Assembly (NCBI GenBank): GCA_021234155.1
Contig: JAJEKV010000025.1
Span: 6,783,495 to 6,847,494 of the forward strand
DNA length: 64,000 nt
Origin: Isoetes taiwanensis
Taxonomy: Eukaryota > Streptophyta > Lycopodiopsida > Isoetales > Isoetaceae
Direction of reading: 5' to 3'
The notes under the pieces were generated by a model. That model saw only the letters and a list, made by a program, of their open reading frames with translations. It had not been told where the DNA came from and did not search any database. The translations under genes were made by a program, and so were the position numbers. This document shows, in pieces, positions 12,567 to 24,649 of the stretch; position 1 is the first letter of the stretch; each line of letters begins with the position of its first letter.

Positions 12567-13679
12567 AACATCAACAGCACCTGCACTTTGAGCAGAAATA
12601 GTTAGATGTTAGCATAAGTTGAAAGACATGATAGTTTTAAATATAAATCTAAGATGAACTTGGAATATGGAGTTGTTTAATAGGCTTTACCTATATATCT
12701 AGGCAGCTCCAACATCTAAGAACTTTGGTATACTCTAGTAACATGCTTGTTCTGAGAGCTTCTTCTTCTTGCGGGGACATAACAAAGAATACTCTCTCAT
12801 GGCATAACTAGCTTGGCATCTATATGTATTTGTTTAACACATACTCAAACTTTTCAAATTAACATTTGATTGTGTGTCTTGACTTGATCAAAAACGTCAA
12901 AGAATCTCTAAAACCTTCAGATCCTTGGCGCGCACAGAGTACTGGATGGCATAAAATATAAAAAAGCAAACATACCAAATGTATCATGTTTGTTATAACA
13001 TTTGCACACCTCTGCTTTCTATTTTTTAGTCCAAAGCTATAGCGTTGATATGCATCAATTTAATTTGCCAAAGACAATTGGATGTGCATCAAAGCAATAT
13101 CTAGGGGTAAGCAAAAGTATATTAGTGAAAATGCCCAGGTCTGATGTAAAAGTTACATGATACAACAATCTCAATGTTGTAAATGCTAAAGTGCCTCAAT
13201 ATTTCAATACCTCATCAATTATAATTCAATACATAGTCCGATTCAACATATTTTAGTATAAAGGAAGTATTATGTCTGCTTAAAAGTCGACTTATATCTC
13301 TTCTTGATTATTCATGTGCACTTTTACTTATTCAGGGCAGGGTCGGCTACTTACAAGGGTGCAATGCTTTGGAAGATGTTTCAATAGAGCCCTCTTTGGT
13401 GCTTCCATTTTGGCAAGGCTTCAAATCTTTAGGCTGCAAATTCTGTTAATCCCTTCTAAGGAGTTGTTTCTTGTAGGACCATTATGTGGATTTCTAGAGG
13501 GGCTGAAGTAAAATTTATTTTGGATTCTTTGCCTTTCTAGATGTAGGGCTGAGATTAGCAAGCTGAAACCTATGTCCCGGATTGTTCTTTTGAATATTAA
13601 ACTTCACATAAGATGGAGTAGTCATGGTGTAGAAAAAAAGAATAGCTTGTGCAGAGAAAAGCAGCGGATTTCGCCACAT

Positions 13680-14175
13680 CCTTTCTTGACCAGAAACTAA
13701 GTGGGACCTTTTTGTAAAACTCCTCCAATAGCCTAATTTATGCAGAAGTGGGCCGCTAAGAGGTTTGAGATTTGAGGGGAGATCTGGACAATGTAGGATT
13801 GATGAAGCAAAGGTGGAACTTTTTCTTTTCTACTCTACATTTAGTGAAGCAAATGTAGGACATTTTTTGCTCCTTTTGAAAAGCCTGAGCGATATAGGTT
13901 TGGCAAACCGAAGGAGGAAATTTTTTACTCCTTCAAAAACTTGATTTACAAAGTAGTGGGCCGCTAAGGGTTCTGAGATCTGGGCTATTTGGATTTGGTA
14001 AAGCAAAGGTGGGACTTTTCTTAATTCTCCAAAAGTTTGATTTTACTCCTTTGAAAGTCTGATTTATGAAGCAAGCCACTAGGCAATCTAGATTTTGGTG
14101 ACGCAAGGGTGGGATTTTTCACTCTTCTAAGCCTGATTTATGAAGAAATTGATCACTAAGGGGTCTAAGTCTTTT
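13680..14175. repeat. Degenerate tandem repeat, about 110-130 bp units
   Basis: Several imperfect units share 'GTGGGCCGCTAAG', 'AAGCAAAGGTGGGA' and 'CCTGATTTATGAAG'. Spacing varies because of gaps. It resembles leader-type repeats found inside LTR elements, and an LTR-type primer-binding site follows 450 bp downstream, but a link is not proven. Confidence 0.5.
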
Positions 14176-14628
14176 TCGTTCTATGTTTTCGGGGTCTTCT
14201 ATAGGTTACTATTTGGCTTCAAAAATCTGTAGGATTAGTATTAGGCTACTTGAGAAACAACTATACTGTGGTTATGTTGGATTTCCAAAGAATGTATCCA
14301 AGAAAGGAATTTGTGATTATGACTCCATTACAAAGAGTTGGAGTCGGGATGTCCTAAATTATACCAAGATTATGCGAGCAACTATGTCATAGAAGACTAT
14401 CTAGAAGTCTTTGTAATGAGTCACGAATGCTTAATGGTTCAATTTATTCTCCGCATAAGGGGGGCAAGTGTCAAGATAGTGTAACGGACCCATGGAAGAC
14501 CACTGGGGTGGAACTTGGTGTCGGGTTCTCGAGACACTGGCATAAATGGGTAGAAGCGACTACTCATAAACGTCTAGGCGATTTTGCCCAGTTGGTTAAG
14601 GGCATGTCGGTTAGGAACGTTACATTTG

Positions 14629-14645
14629 ATATCAGAGCAGGGCTC
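14629..14645 (+). other. Primer-binding-site-like sequence (initiator Met tRNA)
   Basis: TTTGATATCAGAGC followed by AGGGCTCGAG closely matches the common plant LTR-retrotransposon primer-binding site TGGTATCAGAGC. It suggests that 14.4-14.6 kb is the end of an LTR and that internal element sequence begins after it. No coding domain follows, so the element would be a fragment or non-autonomous. Confidence 0.5.
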
Positions 14646-14704
14646 GAGTTCGAGTCTCCATGGGAGCAAGGATGACCCGGAATACCGTTGGACAGTAGGT
14701 CATG

Positions 14705-14838
14705 ACTTGGTTTGTGATGCTTGAGGACGAGCATAGATCACAAACCATAGACCACACCATCCCAGCTCATTACTTGGTTTGTGATGCTTGAGGACGAGCA
14801 TAGATCACAAACCATAGACCACCTACATCGGCTCATTC
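14705..14838. repeat. Tandem 67-bp repeat, each copy with a perfect hairpin
   Basis: Two nearly identical units start at 14,705 and 14,772. Each contains TGGTTTGTGAT and its exact reverse complement ATCACAAACCA around an 18-base loop holding GCTTGAGGACGAGCA, giving an 11-bp stem. It lies 60 bp downstream of the primer-binding-like site, where an LTR element's packaging or leader sequence would be. Confidence 0.7.
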
Positions 14839-14878
14839 ACAGAGATGAGGATCAATAAAATAGCCTATTATGTGCCAT

Positions 14879-15037
14879 AAAATAGCCACAACCACTGTGC
14901 CATTCAATAATTCAGATGGCCTCCATAGACTCTTACACTTTTGATAACTATCTGATCAACAAAATAGCCACAACCACTGTGTCATTCAATAATTCAAGAT
15001 GGCCTCCATAGACTCTTACACTTTTGATAACGATCTG
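14879..15037. repeat. Tandem duplication, 82-bp period
   Basis: Copies at 14,879 and 14,961 both read AAAATAGCCACAACCACTGT, then GGCCTCCATAGACTCTTACA. Only a few differences, so this is one of the younger events in the region. Confidence 0.75.
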
Positions 15038-15515
15038 TTATTTTTGAAGGAGAACATGAGAAAATTGATGTTGGTTGGAGTGAGCAGCCACTCTTTAAAA
15101 ACCTAAGTCCTAAAACCTTCTAGTATAAATTTATACCGTCTCACATGCTTGGCACTCTTTGTGCTTTAGGTTGAAGACAAACGTTAAGGGACATGGTGGG
15201 GGTTCAAGGTTGGTTAGTTGCTTTGAGCACTTCCACATTGAATACTACAGCGCTGATACCAAAATACACGCGAGGAAAAGTCTCTGCCATGCAATGCTTT
15301 CTAGTTTCCTGCTGTGCTTCAGAAGTTATGAGATGAGACCCACAACATCAAGGTATAGTGGTCTCCGGGGGTTTTTTAACCCGAACAGTAATAAGTTTAC
15401 TGCGATCCTTATGGGTCCCATAGGTCGATTGGCCTCAGTGGACGATAAAAAGTCATTCTCATTCTCATTCATTCATTATCAGAAGCCATGGAGGCTTATA
15501 AACAATTTGATTTAG

Positions 15516-15758
15516 CGGTTCTCTTATCCAGGCAATTGGGTTCTTGATGCACTTTTAGGAACTGGCACTGTAGCAATTTGTGCTCTTAAGCAGGGGCACA
15601 ATGTGGTGTCAATAGATATTGATGCAGACAAGATCAGTTTCATATGGACTACAATAAGTTCATGTGAGTCGTTCCCAGGTGAAAACGAGGAATTAGGTGC
15701 CAAGAGTTCTTCTGGCAATGTTAGGGGCATGCTTACAGAAGTACGTTTACCAAACTAG
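15516..15758 (+). pseudogene. Methyltransferase-like exon or fragment
   Basis: An open frame of about 80 codons contains NWVLDALLGTGTVA, then NVVSIDIDADKI. This fits motif I of SAM-dependent DNA or RNA methyltransferases of the adenine/cytosine-N type ('VLDPFxGSGTTxxAA') followed by the acidic end of the next strand ('IGIDIDPxKI'). The codon before the frame is TAG and there is no ATG, so it is not a complete gene. A good splice acceptor (CTCTTATCCAG, ending at 15,533) precedes the motif and a GTACGT donor-like site lies at about 15,742. It could therefore be one exon of an older gene. No DPPY-type catalytic box is visible nearby. Function is inferred only from the SAM-binding motif. Confidence 0.45.
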
Positions 15759-15799
15759 AAACACAAATCCTTGGTGCAAAGCAAACAAGTTCTCATGCA

Positions 15800-18700
15800 A
15801 AACAAACCATGATATCTCTTACAACAGAGCAAAAGCAGGCTATGGAAGGCAGTTGAAGAAGACCTAAATCTGTTGCCATACTTTAAACCCAGAAATCCTA
15901 CTGCACAAGTAACGAACAATGAAAATAATCAAAATCAATTTTTCCAACGTCTGCAGTACGAAGGCTCCAATGTATGAATATAGAAACTTATACGAAACGT
16001 ATCTCTCACACCTCCATGGCATTCTATTTGCAAACCATCAAAAAAATATCTCAAAAAATCTCTCCAGAAATCGAAAATAAAAAGATCATAAGAAAAACAA
16101 ACAAGCACCTCATTTTCACTAAAATATATAAAATTTTGATTTTTGATAAAAAAAATACTATATGTAAAGCATAGTCCAAACCATGGCAAGAATTCCCTTC
16201 TCCAATTCAAAACGACTTGTGAAAGGTTTATAACAACCTAATTTAATAAACCATTTCAAATTCAATATCTATAAGAAAAAGGCCAATGCTTCTAAAGGCA
16301 TGACTCTGGCTAATATTGTAGGCTATAACATAGGCAAGAATCTATATGTAGCAACACTCATTAAGAGAAGTAGTTTTGTTGTAACTTGAAAGTTTATGCT
16401 CAAATATTTTGAATGAACATGATTGTCCTCCAACATATTGCAAAAAGACAAGTTAGTGACGTCCTAATGGCTTCAATTCCAATAAGAAAAGGGTACATGA
16501 ATGTTAAATTTAGTATTACTAAATAGAATGTTTGAACCTTCAGTTCATCTGCCCTATCTGGCTTTTTTTATACCTATGCTTACTTTGACCGAGAGCTGCC
16601 TGAGGTGTTTCATATCCTATGTAAGAAGAATTTACGATTAAATATCTGTTGTTTACTGTCTGGCACCTTCCTTTGAGGCAAAGATAGATTATAAATCCAA
16701 AATTTTCACTTTTAGTTCCACTGACACAGGGTCGTGGAAAACGAAGTAGATCATATCATATCACAGTTATAGCATGCATTTGAATAGGATAAAACTATAC
16801 GAATGGTTAATAATAAAACATAACCTATAAGTACTTAATCTTATTTTACACAATGGGACTTAGTCACAAACAAGTGTGGCTTAGCTCATCCCACAAGGTT
16901 TTGAACAAAGTATAGTAATGTAAGAATGAAGGCCAGATATGTGGCACCACTCACTCCATAGATTGACGTCCATGGAATTAAGGTTGATCATGAACTCAAT
17001 AAATTATTTACATGCTTTATTTCGAATAGAGGCCAATGCATGGGACAAATAAGAATAGATGCAAATTGCACAATGGTTGAAGAGGTATGAGTAATACAGT
17101 AACTATACAATAAGTAAGGACAAGTGCAATTTGGACAGAGTTTTATAAGGGAACGTAGACAGACGATCCTGTTCATTAGAGATTCGAAGGAGAACTAGGA
17201 AGCTGTGGTCAAGAAAGGCTGGATAGGACTGGAGGCAGCAGGGGAGAATATTTTAAAAGAGATAATGGGCGAGAAAGAGCTGGCACAGAGAACTAGAAAG
17301 GAAAATAGTAGTGGGTCAAGGGAGGATGATGATGCTCAGATCCCGAAGGAGCGGGCAATGCTATTGTGGCAGATGCAAGAATGAGAGATCAACAGGAGCA
17401 GTGATGGAGGGGGGGAGGTGCGACTCGAGGGTTGGCCGATGCGAAAATAAAAATGGAGCACAATGTTCAAGGGCATAGATCATGGGGGGACCAAACATAT
17501 GTCGGTGGTCTAAAAACAAGCAGAAAACAAAAGGGCAAAGAATAAACGTTTAAAAAATGGACTATATGTACAATTATCCAAAAACAACATTGCACGTGCA
17601 CATCCATGTGAAAACACCCTAAAATCGAGCCTTAATTAAAAATATAATTTGCAATTAATTTTACTCGCATCTTAAAATAGAATTAAATTACATCCGGATA
17701 AGGGTTTGGGCCTTCCCCAATGCCTGCATCGTCACGCCCACGTTCTGAAGCATGCGCAAAGACCACCATTGTTTTTCCTTCCTTTTTAAACAACCAAATC
17801 CGAGGCCTAAATATCTTCTTTAGAATCAAATCAAACAGGCCCAATGCCTCATTTTCCTGCCAGAATCACTGCCAAAAACATGGTAAGGGTCTTTCTTTTC
17901 AGCATCCAAGTCAGACCCAAAAGTTAAAAGCTTTAGTGCCTCATTTGGCTGTTAAAACGCTACAGGTTAGACAAAAGGGCTTCTTTTTTATGGATCAATT
18001 ACAGACAATTAGGGTTCATGGGATGCTACAAATTTGAGCAGGAAAGAGGGAGAAGATGCTACAAAACAAAGTCAAACAAGGCTACAAATAGAGCAGAAAG
18101 CAACAGGACAAAACAGGGAATCAGGTAAGTAGGTGTTTTTATTTTGAATTAAATTAGTGCAAGCTGCTACAAATTCTATCACAAAACAAGACAGAAATGA
18201 GTTTGAGAACAAGAGAAGAAAACGGACAAAGTTCAGCTACAAGTGTGAGCAGAAAAGGCAAGACAAAAAGGGTCTGCTTAGGCATAGGATCTAGCATCAA
18301 ATACAGACAAGTAAGGATGCAAAGCATAGGAAATGTTTTTAATTTTTTTCACAAAGGCAACTGAAGGGGCACTTTAAGTCCCAGTTTTGACACAGGAAAA
18401 GGGGACCTTTAAGGGTCAGGGCAGGGCGGAAAAGGACTAGCAAGCAGACAGGCAAGGGACAGAAAGGGGCACCACCATATAGGCAGCAGGGCTAACTAGT
18501 AAATATTGCCTTGGAAATGAAGCAAAGAGAGAAAGGGAAGGGGGCACAGAAAATTCCAGACCAGACAGGCAACCACCACCATTCTCTTACCAGTCTGACA
18601 AGAGATATGGATTCTGTTAGACCTGGCTGGATATTGGCTATGGTCAAATTGCTCTTTTACATCACCTCTTCATCTGCTTCTTTTCTTCTTCTTGCTTAAT

Positions 18701-21500
18701 GCTGCAGAGTCCCTTTTTTTTTTTGAATGCTGCACAGTGTTAAGTAAGAGAGCAAAATATATCTTGCAAACACTGTTGCAATAGCGACCTGTAATGTCTC
18801 AAAATTTGTTGGCCTAGTTGTGGGCAATCCATCCCTGCTGCTCTAGAGTATCTAGTTGATGTTTTCCTGCACCCTCCCTGACCACAGTTTTGGCACAGAT
18901 TCCATGTCTGACAAGGCATATTTTCTTGACAGCCCTTTCATTCCCTACCTTGTGTTTCAAACTGGACCTCAAACATTTTATGTGCATTTTTTTTTGCAAG
19001 TGGTCACTCTTAGTCCTAAAAACGCATGTGGGATTATGTGAGCACAGCAATGAACAAACATAGTTGATTATAATGTGACCACCATTGTTTCCATTGCTGC
19101 ATAGGGTTTCAATATCCTAAACTTTCAAAACATAGACCATATAGTTTGAACCACAACAGCACCGCATATACATCATTTTAAGCATATTATATTCATAATT
19201 CCAGCGCATAATGCTGGAACCACTATTGTTCCCTTTGCCTCTTGTTTGGGTTTCAGAATTTGGACAAGACCAAATAATTTTGGCTATATAGGCACCACCT
19301 CCAGCATATATCTTTCTTTCAGGCACTTTAAGATAAGAAACTAAGCATAAGAGTTATTTGGGTTTTGCAAATCTAACCGTTAGGCAGCAAACAGAAAAAT
19401 GGTGACATAGTTTAGGGGCCACATAATAGACACCTAAAACACTGGAAACCTCATAAATCTAGCCATCTGGGGTCCAAACATGTACTAAACAATCTTATCC
19501 ATAATATCTGTTTAAGAATATTCAACAGCAAATGCTTTAGTCCGAGCTTATCCGTTGCACCAACTCTAGTACTACAGACTGAACAATCATATAAAACCAG
19601 CTGATTTGCAATATGAGCAGCCAATTTGGTACACTAAACAAACCTGGATTTTTAACAGAAGCCCTCTAACAAAGGAGCCAGCAGGTGCAGATTTGGCTCA
19701 GAGAAGTTGGTACACTTGGGATCCCTACTGCAACAGCATGATCTGAATTCGAATTTTGGCACACTTAGGCAGAGAGCATTCAACGCCAAAAGCAAGGAAC
19801 TGCAAGGCCGTAACACAAACAACTGCAGGGAAGGTACAAATGATTAAGACGAGGCAAGAAGATGTGCAGGGCATCTGAGATAGTTAAGGTAGAGCGCAGG
19901 GCAGGGCACAGAATTGAATTTTTCTTCGAGTTTTTGGTTTTCGAGGGCAGAATGGGCTGAGATAAAACTAATTCCTGAGGATAAGGTAGGTACAAACGTG
20001 AAGGTTTGGAATATGGGCGAGAAAATGACAGCCCCCCAGATGGGCAGCAGAAAGGAAGCCACCATAGCCATTGGCCATGCCTAGGAAAGATTTTTCACGC
20101 GTAAAGATTTTTGGTTCCATCATGGGGACCATTACTCCCCGAGCATCGTGCAGATTAATGAGTCATTCAAAACAGTCGGCCATACCTATTGCTTCTCTGC
20201 TTCACAGGTCTCTTATGGTCCACAATATTTTTACCTGTGCGCTTCTCTTCACGAGTTAGACAGGAAGAAATTTAACTCTGCCTTCATAGCTTTCAACAAA
20301 CACGTTTCATTTTGTTGTGTTTCCACCATATTGTAACTGCATGTATGACCATAGACCAAGATCATATCAAATCTCCAATTTGCAGCCTTTTGTATGGAAA
20401 ACCATTTTAATTCATAACTTTAATTCAATACAGCAAATATCTAACCAAATTTAAGACAGCCGAGTATAATTTAATAATGCATCATATTACTATACAAAAA
20501 TCCACTTGGTACCCTTTTAAGCCACTCTTCTAGATTTCTCCAGGCCAGTATAAGAAAGAGACATTATAGACATCCACATGCAACAAAACACGTCAACAAT
20601 GTATTCTCTGTACACTTAAGCCAGCACATACATTCAAATCAATGCCACCAAACAGATCTAGAATTCATATTGCTGAATCTATGTTGCTCAGACAAAATTA
20701 GTCCACACTAATACTTATAGCATAAAATTGACCCATCAGATAGTTTTACCTCCATATGCCTGAATCTATTTTGCTCAGACAAAATTAGTCCACACTAATA
20801 TATAGCATAAAATTGACCATCAGTTTTACTCCTAAAGACTACTCCAGAAATACACTAGATTGCAAAAAAACTACATCAATTTCACAATGTCAGATCCTAG
20901 TTCAAATAAATAGAAGAGAACATGCACAAGTACACAGCTATTGAAATGCGCAATATATTACATTGCCCTTATGAATATACAGCTTCAACTGAAAATTTAA
21001 CAGAGCTCTATAACTTCACAGATTAAACAAGCCAATTGATCAACTTTACAGCTTCAACAACAAGAACATAAATCTAATCATCATATAAACATCCGCTTCA
21101 AGAAGATAATTTTTCAGTCTCTTTTATAAGATAATAGCCAAAGAGAATAGCCATATCTGAGCATCAGAAAGCCATCTCTTCTTCTATAGTCACCAACTAG
21201 GAAGTCCAAGGTCAATCTGAAGAACTGCTGCAACAATCAACTGCTAACCCTTGCCATGCAGCCTCATGCTGTCACCAATTCAAATTGAATGCCATAGTCT
21301 ATTAACAAGTGGCCAAAAAATTAAATATTTACTTGCACTTAAAATCAAGCTAGCTGAGACCACCATCCGCCTCGCATTCAAGCAGCAGGAAGACTAAAAT
21401 CTCTTTCTTACCAGATCAAATCAGTAAAACTGCAAGCCTCTACAAAATTAGCCATCCCTCAGATACATTTAAATACCATTACATAGGAAGAATCCTGTTG
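15800..21500. other. AT-rich intergenic DNA without recognised genes
   Basis: Open frames are short and overlap on both strands. I see no transposon protein motif, unlike the rest of the window. A CAGGTAAG donor-like site near 18,126 stands alone. A local duplication at 20,672-20,830 is listed separately. The stretch lies downstream of the zinc-finger gene and may be comparatively free of recent insertions. Confidence 0.4.
20672..20830. repeat. Tandem duplication, about 88-bp period
   Basis: Two copies of a segment with TTGCTCAGACAAAATTAGTC, CACACTAATA and AGCATAAAATTGACC. They differ by small gaps. No function suggested. Confidence 0.7.
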
Positions 21501-22085
21501 GGATAGGTACCTGATAATCCACATAAATCCAAGAAATCCAAAAGAACAAGAAATGCATTTGCCAAGGCAGTGGCAATCATCTTCCAATGCCTTACACCAA
21601 TCCAGATGCATCTGCACCACTGCCGCGCCTATTTATAAACCAAGATTTGTGTATGTATATACCAGCCCCACTGAACCAACTGTTTCTGAGTCTCCAAAAG
21701 ACATTCTGGCACTGTCTTGCAATGTGCCCAAGGCCCAAAAACCCAAAACCCAAAACCATGGCTGATCTGAAGAGAAAAATGGAGGAAGCAAGAAAAAACC
21801 CAAAGCAAAATGGCGGAATATTGCTACAAGAAAAAGGATCTGATCAACAAAAACTCCCATCTGGTCAGCAAAAACCTTCAGGTGAATGATAGCAGAGCAA
21901 AGAAAATCAGGAAAAAAGAAAAAGGAATCCCACCCCGGGTCATTCAATCCCAGGTAAGAACTGCTGGAGCCAAAAAGAAAAATGCAAATGAAACTGCAAA
22001 AACCCATCAACATACCTCTGCAAAAGAACCAACTCCAAGCAATTAATCTTCCGAGGTAGAAGACCAAAATGCTGAAGCTGAAGCT

Positions 22086-23975
22086 CTATTCTTTGACAAG
22101 TTCATTAACCCAGCCAAGATCAGGGCTATCAGAGTTGGAAGAACCATCAACCAAATTTTCCCTGTTCAATTTGCCATAGATCTTGGCACGGAGGTCTCTG
22201 CCAGATTCAACACGGGCGACGGGCTCTTCTTCAGAAACATCCATCTCCCACATCTCACCAATGTCCCATCTAGCCTTATTGGGAGTAACAGGCATGCTAG
22301 AATGTCTGAGAGGAGAAGGGCCGCTTGAATACTGAGCTGCAGTATTACTGTTTGAAGAGCAAGAAGACTGGGCCAACTGAGCCATCTGAGCTTGGAGCCA
22401 AAGTGGTGGAGCACCCTGGAGCTCAAGCTGCTGCAGAGCTGCTACCAAATCATTCATGGGTTTTGAAGATCCGACTGGAGATGATGGAGCAGAATGTGGA
22501 TTCTGCAACCTGCGATCCATAGAAACATAAGAACCTGCGCCTGAGCCATATGATCCGACTGTGGAAGCATAAGAACCTGCGGTGGATCCGCCCAGAACGT
22601 CCAGATGAATCTGCTGCCTTCTGGGGCTGGATCCGGCAACGGCAATTGCTGCAGCGGCAGCGGCAGCCATGGAATGCTGATTTTGGGTTAGGTTTTGATT
22701 GAGAGAAGCAGAAAGGTTAGATCCGGCATGGCCTTGGGAGACGGATTGGAGCAGGGACCCCCTTGCCGCTGCAACAGAGAGGCTATGGTGCCAGCTTTTG
22801 GGCGAAGAAGGGGACATGGGAGGCGAAACCGGTGGAGAAAGAGGAGGAGACAAAGGAGGCGGGCTCTGTGACAGACCAATCAGTGTTGAAGTGGGCGATG
22901 TAATATGGGATGGTGTGGCATGATACTGGATTTTTCCAAGCGGAGATCCTCCATAGCCACCGGAATCCATAGCTTCATACCCAAATGACCCAGATCCAGA
23001 TCCGGCAGAGGACCCAGACAGGCAGGATTTATGCACCAGTTGAGAATTAGACATACTCTGCTTCTTGGGCGATGAGGACGACGAAGAACCCGTTGCTGCT
23101 TGGGCTGCCGGAAGTAGCCTTAGCTGCTCCGGTGTATGAGCAAAAAAACAGACCCTTCTTCTGCAATTTCTTCCGTCCTTGCACGGCTGTGTTCTGTAGC
23201 GAGCAGGGTGCAGCCAGCACTCGAAAACCCCATGGGCGTATTCACAGGCATCCCCTTGCTTGCAATTTCCCTTCCTGAAATCTGGACAAGCCGTGCCCGA
23301 GTAGTGGAATCGGCGAGGATCCCTCCTCCGTGCCTTCTCGCCCGGATGCGCAAATGGGCATTCCGTCCAGTCATGGCTCCTCCCCCTCATGCATCTCCTC
23401 ACTTTGAATTCAAACATTCTAAATTCATCTGAAGAATAAACATCGTCGGAAGACCAAGAATCTTCGTTGTTGGAGGGCAGAAATTTGTGCAGAGCTGCAA
23501 AATCGTGAGAAGTCGGAGAACCCACATATGTACTTGGGCTTCCTGGGCTCCCTCTTGGGCTGTCGCAGAGATGATGATCCATTTGAATAGACAAATTTCC
23601 CATAAGCTTCTCCACATCCATGGCAGCAGTGGCTCCGGAAATGGATTCTGAATTCTGGGCTAGAAGCTCCTCCTGAATCTGGCGGTTTACAAGCAGATTT
23701 AAGCCCAAGGATTGATTCATGCCCACTGGATGATGGGAATAAGTCCGGTGGCTGGATAACTCGGCTGTTAAGTTGCTGTTTGAAGGCATATACAAAGACG
23801 CCCACGGTGAGGCAGATCCTTGCGCCGCTGCGGCAGATTCATAGAGAGGCGCAGAGGAAGATTGCTGCATCATATGAAGCTGGTGATGGTGATGCATATG
23901 CTGATGAGAAGGGTATGAATCCATTAAAACAGACTGGTCCAGAGAAAAAGGATCATCCACCAATACGCTCGGCAT
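22086..23975 (-). CDS. Arginine-rich tandem CCCH zinc-finger protein (RR-TZF)
   Basis: An intact 629-codon frame with no intron. Known members of this plant family bind RNA, shuttle between nucleus and cytoplasmic granules and act in hormone, stress and seed responses. Residues 192-280 hold the diagnostic block: RR part C195-x5-H201-x4-C206-x3-H210, finger 1 C230-x7-C238-x5-C244-x3-H248, finger 2 C265-x5-C271-x4-C276-x3-H280; the fingers are 16 residues apart. Just upstream is ALHKFLPSN, as in the non-ankyrin class. No ankyrin repeats are visible in the His/Ser-rich N terminus. After the fingers come a Ser run, SPP repeats (371-391), an Ala run (436-445), an export-signal-like [10 protein letters not shown] (510-519), [20 protein letters not shown] (583-602) and a terminal [11 protein letters not shown]. 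Start: ATG at 23,975 with AGAAAC before it. The frame extends 18 codons further but opens with TTG; no other ATG precedes the in-frame stop at 24,072-24,074. Confidence 0.93.
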   Translation of the reverse strand: MPSVLVDDPFSLDQSVLMDSYPSHQHMHHHHQLHMMQQSSSAPLYESAAAAQGSASPWASLYMPSNSNLTAELSSHRTYSHHPVGMNQSLGLNLLVNRQIQEELLAQNSESISGATAAMDVEKLMGNLSIQMDHHLCDSPRGSPGSPSTYVGSPTSHDFAALHKFLPSNNEDSWSSDDVYSSDEFRMFEFKVRRCMRGRSHDWTECPFAHPGEKARRRDPRRFHYSGTACPDFRKGNCKQGDACEYAHGVFECWLHPARYRTQPCKDGRNCRRRVCFFAHTPEQLRLLPAAQAATGSSSSSSPKKQSMSNSQLVHKSCLSGSSAGSGSGSFGYEAMDSGGYGGSPLGKIQYHATPSHITSPTSTLIGLSQSPPPLSPPLSPPVSPPMSPSSPKSWHHSLSVAAARGSLLQSVSQGHAGSNLSASLNQNLTQNQHSMAAAAAAAIAVAGSSPRRQQIHLDVLGGSTAGSYASTVGSYGSGAGSYVSMDRRLQNPHSAPSSPVGSSKPMNDLVAALQQLELQGAPPLWLQAQMAQLAQSSCSSNSNTAAQYSSGPSPLRHSSMPVTPNKARWDIGEMWEMDVSEEEPVARVESGRDLRAKIYGKLNRENLVDGSSNSDSPDLGWVNELVKE

Positions 23976-24063
23976 GTTTCTATATTCAGAATCTCCTTCC
24001 AAATCCAGCAATTTTTTCACCTTCGTCAAAGATTTGTATTCAATCCCTGTAATCCAGGCTGTT

Positions 24064-24246
24064 CTACCGGATCAGACCACAGACAGAAATGTCTGTTCCA
24101 ACAAATGCAGGCAAGAAACGGCAGGCAGAGCAAGAATGTAAAGCAGAATCTGGCGGATTTAAGACAAGATTCATCAAACAGAGCAGCAATACAAAGGAAT
24201 CGAAACCCAAGATCGACAGAGTATTACTACTTGAGCAATAATCCAT
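24064..24246 (-). other. Possible 60-codon upstream ORF in the leader
   Basis: If transcription starts near 24.6 kb, the leader contains an ATG at 24,246 that opens a 60-codon frame ending 88 bases before the main ATG, in another frame. Its start context (T at -3, G at +4) is weak to moderate. The peptide is Cys/Leu-rich and matches nothing I know. It might lower translation of the zinc-finger protein, or be chance. Confidence 0.3.
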
Positions 24247-24632
24247 CAACCCAGAAGTCCGGCGGCCTCAGAAACGGCAAGGCACGGCAATGTGGCAAGA
24301 GAAAAACGGCAAATTTTGAATTGAGCAACCGCCAAGGCAGAAATGGGCAAATCCAGCATTAAAATCAGTAGCGCAAAAAAACCCAGCAGCAAATGCGGGG
24401 TGAAAAATGCGAAAATGCAAGGCTTGAGCTTCGAAGAGGTCGGCTATGGCGGATTATAGGTCCGGCTTGTTGGAATAGAAGCAACAGAGAGGGGTCCCTT
24501 TTAACGGAGAGAAGTGGCTTCTCGTTAACCACCGTGATTAACCTTAACTAAACGAGTTTAGCACTAATCCGTGATTAGTATTTCCGATTTAAAAACACAT
24601 AAAATACTTTAGTGCACACTTGTTAAGGACCG

Positions 24633-24639
24633 CTTTATA
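24633..24639 (-). promoter_or_regulatory. Possible TATA box of the zinc-finger gene
   Basis: On the minus strand CAATATAAAGCGG lies about 660 bases upstream of the chosen ATG, implying a leader of roughly 600 bases. Leaders of that size occur in this family. There is no transcript evidence, so this is only a candidate. Confidence 0.35.
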
Positions 24640-24649
24640 TTGAATGGCG

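Noticed and set aside
21553..22067. Overlapping frames just downstream of the zinc-finger gene
   Set aside because: Low-complexity Lys/Pro or Phe-rich translations on both strands; more likely 3' UTR or flank.
22166..23432. Many frames overlapping the zinc-finger gene in other phases
   Set aside because: Shadows of the real coding frame, which has the complete domain set.
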